Shown here: in pieces, positions 6,895 through 8,179 of the stretch | Layout: each line of letters starts with the position of its first letter | Position numbering within the stretch: position 1 is the first letter of the stretch | Source of the DNA: Marinilabiliales bacterium | Lineage (GTDB): Bacteria > Bacteroidota > Bacteroidia > Bacteroidales > BM523 | DNA: 8,179 nucleotides | Assembly: GCA_002869425.1 (NCBI GenBank) | Contig: PKSZ01000617.1 | Location: 1 to 8,179, forward strand | Reading direction: 5' to 3' | Made by a program: the position numbers and the translations under genes | Notes under the pieces: model-generated | What the model was told of the DNA's origin: nothing | What the model saw: only the letters and a program-made list of their open reading frames with translations | Database searches by the model: none

Positions 6895-7981
6895 ACAAAT
6901 AGGAATCATTAAAAGTAAATTCAATGAAAGTACAGATCCTTTTGTAATGAAAAAGGAGGTTAGTACTGTTGAAATTGATAAATCTTTTGAAGAAGGTTTG
7001 TATAAAATAGAAATGGCAGAATACATTGATATCGTATTTCATTTTGATCGAGCAGAAGATTATAGCCTGCGAGGACCTGTATATGATGGAACAGAAAAGG
7101 GTGTTTTCGCATCAAGAAGTCCCAAAAGACCCAATGCAATTGGAGTCAGTACAGTTAAGCTTCTGAAGAGAGACGGTAATAAATTGTATGTTAGTGGATT
7201 GGATGCTCTGAACAATACACCGGTTATTGATGTGAAAACTACAGATTCATCATGGTTTTCCAAAGATGGTAAGCAAATGAAGGATGGTTTTTATAAAAGC
7301 AATCCGAGATGGGATTTAGCCAAAATGATAAAAAATAACCAGTTGGAAGATTTGATGCTGGAGGCTGCAAAAATTCATGGTCATTTTTGTCCGGGTTTGG
7401 CTATGGGGATATTGTCAGGAACAAAAGCAATGAACCAAATTATGCAGCTTTCAGATGGATTGGAAGATTTGGTTTTGATTACAGAAACCAACAACTGTAT
7501 GACAGATGGCTTACAATTGGTAACTGGGTGTTCGTTTGGTAATAATGCATTAATATTTAAGGATTTAGGAAAAAATGCGTTTAGCCTGGTTAAACGAAAT
7601 GGAAAGGGATTGCGAATTATAGGAAAAAACAACTCAAGGGATTTTTTACGTTCAAAACATCCCGAGTTTTATGAGTTGTTTCAAAAAGTAGTGGTTGAGA
7701 AAAATCATAATGAAGAGTTGGCTCTTAAAATGAAAAAAGCAGGTATTGAAGCTTCTTTTGGTTTATTGGAACTTCCTTTTGAAGAAATTTTTACTATTTC
7801 TGATGTACAAGTGGAATTACCTCCATATGCACCGATACACGATAGTATTGTGTGTGAGAAGTGTAATGAACTGACCATGGCGAGCAGAATAACACAAGAG
7901 CATGGTAAAAACGTATGCTTTGCGTGTGCTGGGAAAGATTTTGGTTATATGGATGGCTATGGAATTCCTTGCTCTAAATAA
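6881..7981 (+). CDS. TrmO/TsaA-type SAM-binding domain fused to FmdE domain with treble-clef zinc finger
   Basis: This 366-aa cytoplasmic protein has no signal peptide or membrane segment. Residues 1-121 are a TrmO-like (TsaA, formerly YaeB) domain with the SAM-binding signature GVFASRSPKRPNAIGVS (74-90) and LDALNNTPVIDVK (107-119). TrmO enzymes N6-methylate t6A37 in tRNA, but this protein lacks the extra C-terminal domain of the bacterial enzyme. Residues about 150-300 match FmdE, named after the molybdenum formylmethanofuran dehydrogenase operon. Visible are HGHFCPG (His166, His168, Cys170) and CMTDGLQLVTGCSFGNN (Cys206, Cys217), the putative metal site. Residues 325-349 carry CxxC (325/328) and CxxC (346/349), the FmdE-type treble-clef zinc finger. 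Both halves look catalytically intact. An in-frame TAA at 6869-6871 excludes a longer start. It overlaps the ATPase gene by 14 nt, so it belongs to the transport operon. The reaction is unknown; modification, release or sensing of the imported metal complex is inference. Confidence 0.88.
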   Translation: MIEIKQIGIIKSKFNESTDPFVMKKEVSTVEIDKSFEEGLYKIEMAEYIDIVFHFDRAEDYSLRGPVYDGTEKGVFASRSPKRPNAIGVSTVKLLKRDGNKLYVSGLDALNNTPVIDVKTTDSSWFSKDGKQMKDGFYKSNPRWDLAKMIKNNQLEDLMLEAAKIHGHFCPGLAMGILSGTKAMNQIMQLSDGLEDLVLITETNNCMTDGLQLVTGCSFGNNALIFKDLGKNAFSLVKRNGKGLRIIGKNNSRDFLRSKHPEFYELFQKVVVEKNHNEELALKMKKAGIEASFGLLELPFEEIFTISDVQVELPPYAPIHDSIVCEKCNELTMASRITQEHGKNVCFACAGKDFGYMDGYGIPCSK

Positions 7982-8179
7982 TGGATACGTATTTTCGGGT
8001 TTCCTTGATAAGGACTTCTCTGTAAATGGGTTTATTTATAAAGGAATCGAATCCTATTTCTGATATTTCTGATTTTTTAAGGTTATTAGCAGAACAACCA
8101 ATTACAGGGAGGTCTGGTTTAATTTTCTTTATTTCTTTGGTTGCTTTATCACCAGACATTACTGGCATCATAATATCCA
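7974..8179 (-). CDS. Response-regulator receiver domain, C-terminal end (probably of a hybrid sensor kinase)
   Basis: The frame enters from the right edge and ends at TAG (7976-7974). It encodes DIMMPVMSG, whose Asp (codon 8177-8175) is the phosphoacceptor, then LPVIGCSA (Ser in the position of the conserved Thr/Ser switch residue) and FDSFINKPI (the conserved Lys). These cover beta-3 to alpha-5 of a CheY-like fold. No DNA-binding domain follows; the protein stops about 20 residues after the Lys. It is therefore either a stand-alone receiver or, more likely in Bacteroidota, the C-terminal receiver of a hybrid histidine kinase. The codon before the Asp ends in TG, so the residue is Leu, Val or Met. 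The ATG at 8171 is internal and not the start. It is convergent with the transport operon and overlaps its last gene by 8 bp. Confidence 0.85.
   Translation of the reverse strand, partial: DIMMPVMSGDKATKEIKKIKPDLPVIGCSANNLKKSEISEIGFDSFINKPIYREVLIKETRKYVSII

Noticed and set aside
6881..7981. Evidence of methanogenesis or methylotrophy from the FmdE domain
   Set aside because: FmdE domains occur widely outside methanogens, no other formylmethanofuran gene is in the window, and the signs are those of Bacteroidota.
8002..8014. Hairpin TCCTT-GAT-AAGGA as a terminator for the operon
   Set aside because: The stem has only 5 bp with two G-C pairs, no T run follows, and it lies inside the receiver coding sequence.

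Overview
The window reads as a fragment of a Bacteroidota genome, most likely an AT-rich member of the Bacteroidia/Marinilabiliales type. This is inference from several signs. Signal peptides end in the Ala-Gln cleavage context common in this phylum. The TonB-dependent receptor starts with a carboxypeptidase-D-regulatory-like domain. Classical Shine-Dalgarno sites are almost absent. The one convincing promoter has the TAnnTTTG -7 box of Bacteroidota, and no good sigma70 promoter is visible.

Layout: (1) 1-1240, minus strand: the N-terminal 413 codons of a secreted endonuclease/exonuclease/phosphatase-family nuclease with two OB-like units ahead of the catalytic domain. Its C-terminus lies outside the window. 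(2) 1241-1553: a divergent intergenic region with a candidate promoter, an 8-bp-arm inverted repeat at the predicted transcription start, and further GTTAC half-sites down to the start of the next gene. (3) 1554-7981, plus strand: a very compact five-gene operon with junctions of +3, -1, -4 and -14 nt. It encodes a TonB-dependent outer-membrane receptor, a lipoprotein class III (BtuF/FhuD/MolA-like) substrate-binding protein, a FecCD/BtuC-type permease, its ATPase, and a 366-aa fusion of a TrmO/TsaA-type SAM-binding domain to an FmdE domain with a C-terminal treble-clef zinc finger. (4) 7974-8179, minus strand: the C-terminal end of a response-regulator receiver domain, convergent with and overlapping the operon by 8 bp.

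How the genes work together: the receptor takes a metal complex (or oxyanion) across the outer membrane, the lipoprotein captures it in the periplasm, and the permease/ATPase pair imports it. The last gene overlaps the ATPase gene, so it should be made together with the transporter. It carries both an intact TrmO SAM-binding signature and an intact FmdE Cys/His core. The most interesting reading is that this cytoplasmic fusion handles, modifies or senses the imported metal species. The substrate cannot be read from the sequence. Molybdate/tungstate is suggested by the FmdE name and by MolABC as a precedent for BtuF-type oxyanion uptake. Corrinoid, haem, siderophore and other metallophores remain open. 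No insertion sequence, tRNA, rRNA, CRISPR array or cobalamin-riboswitch B12 box was seen.
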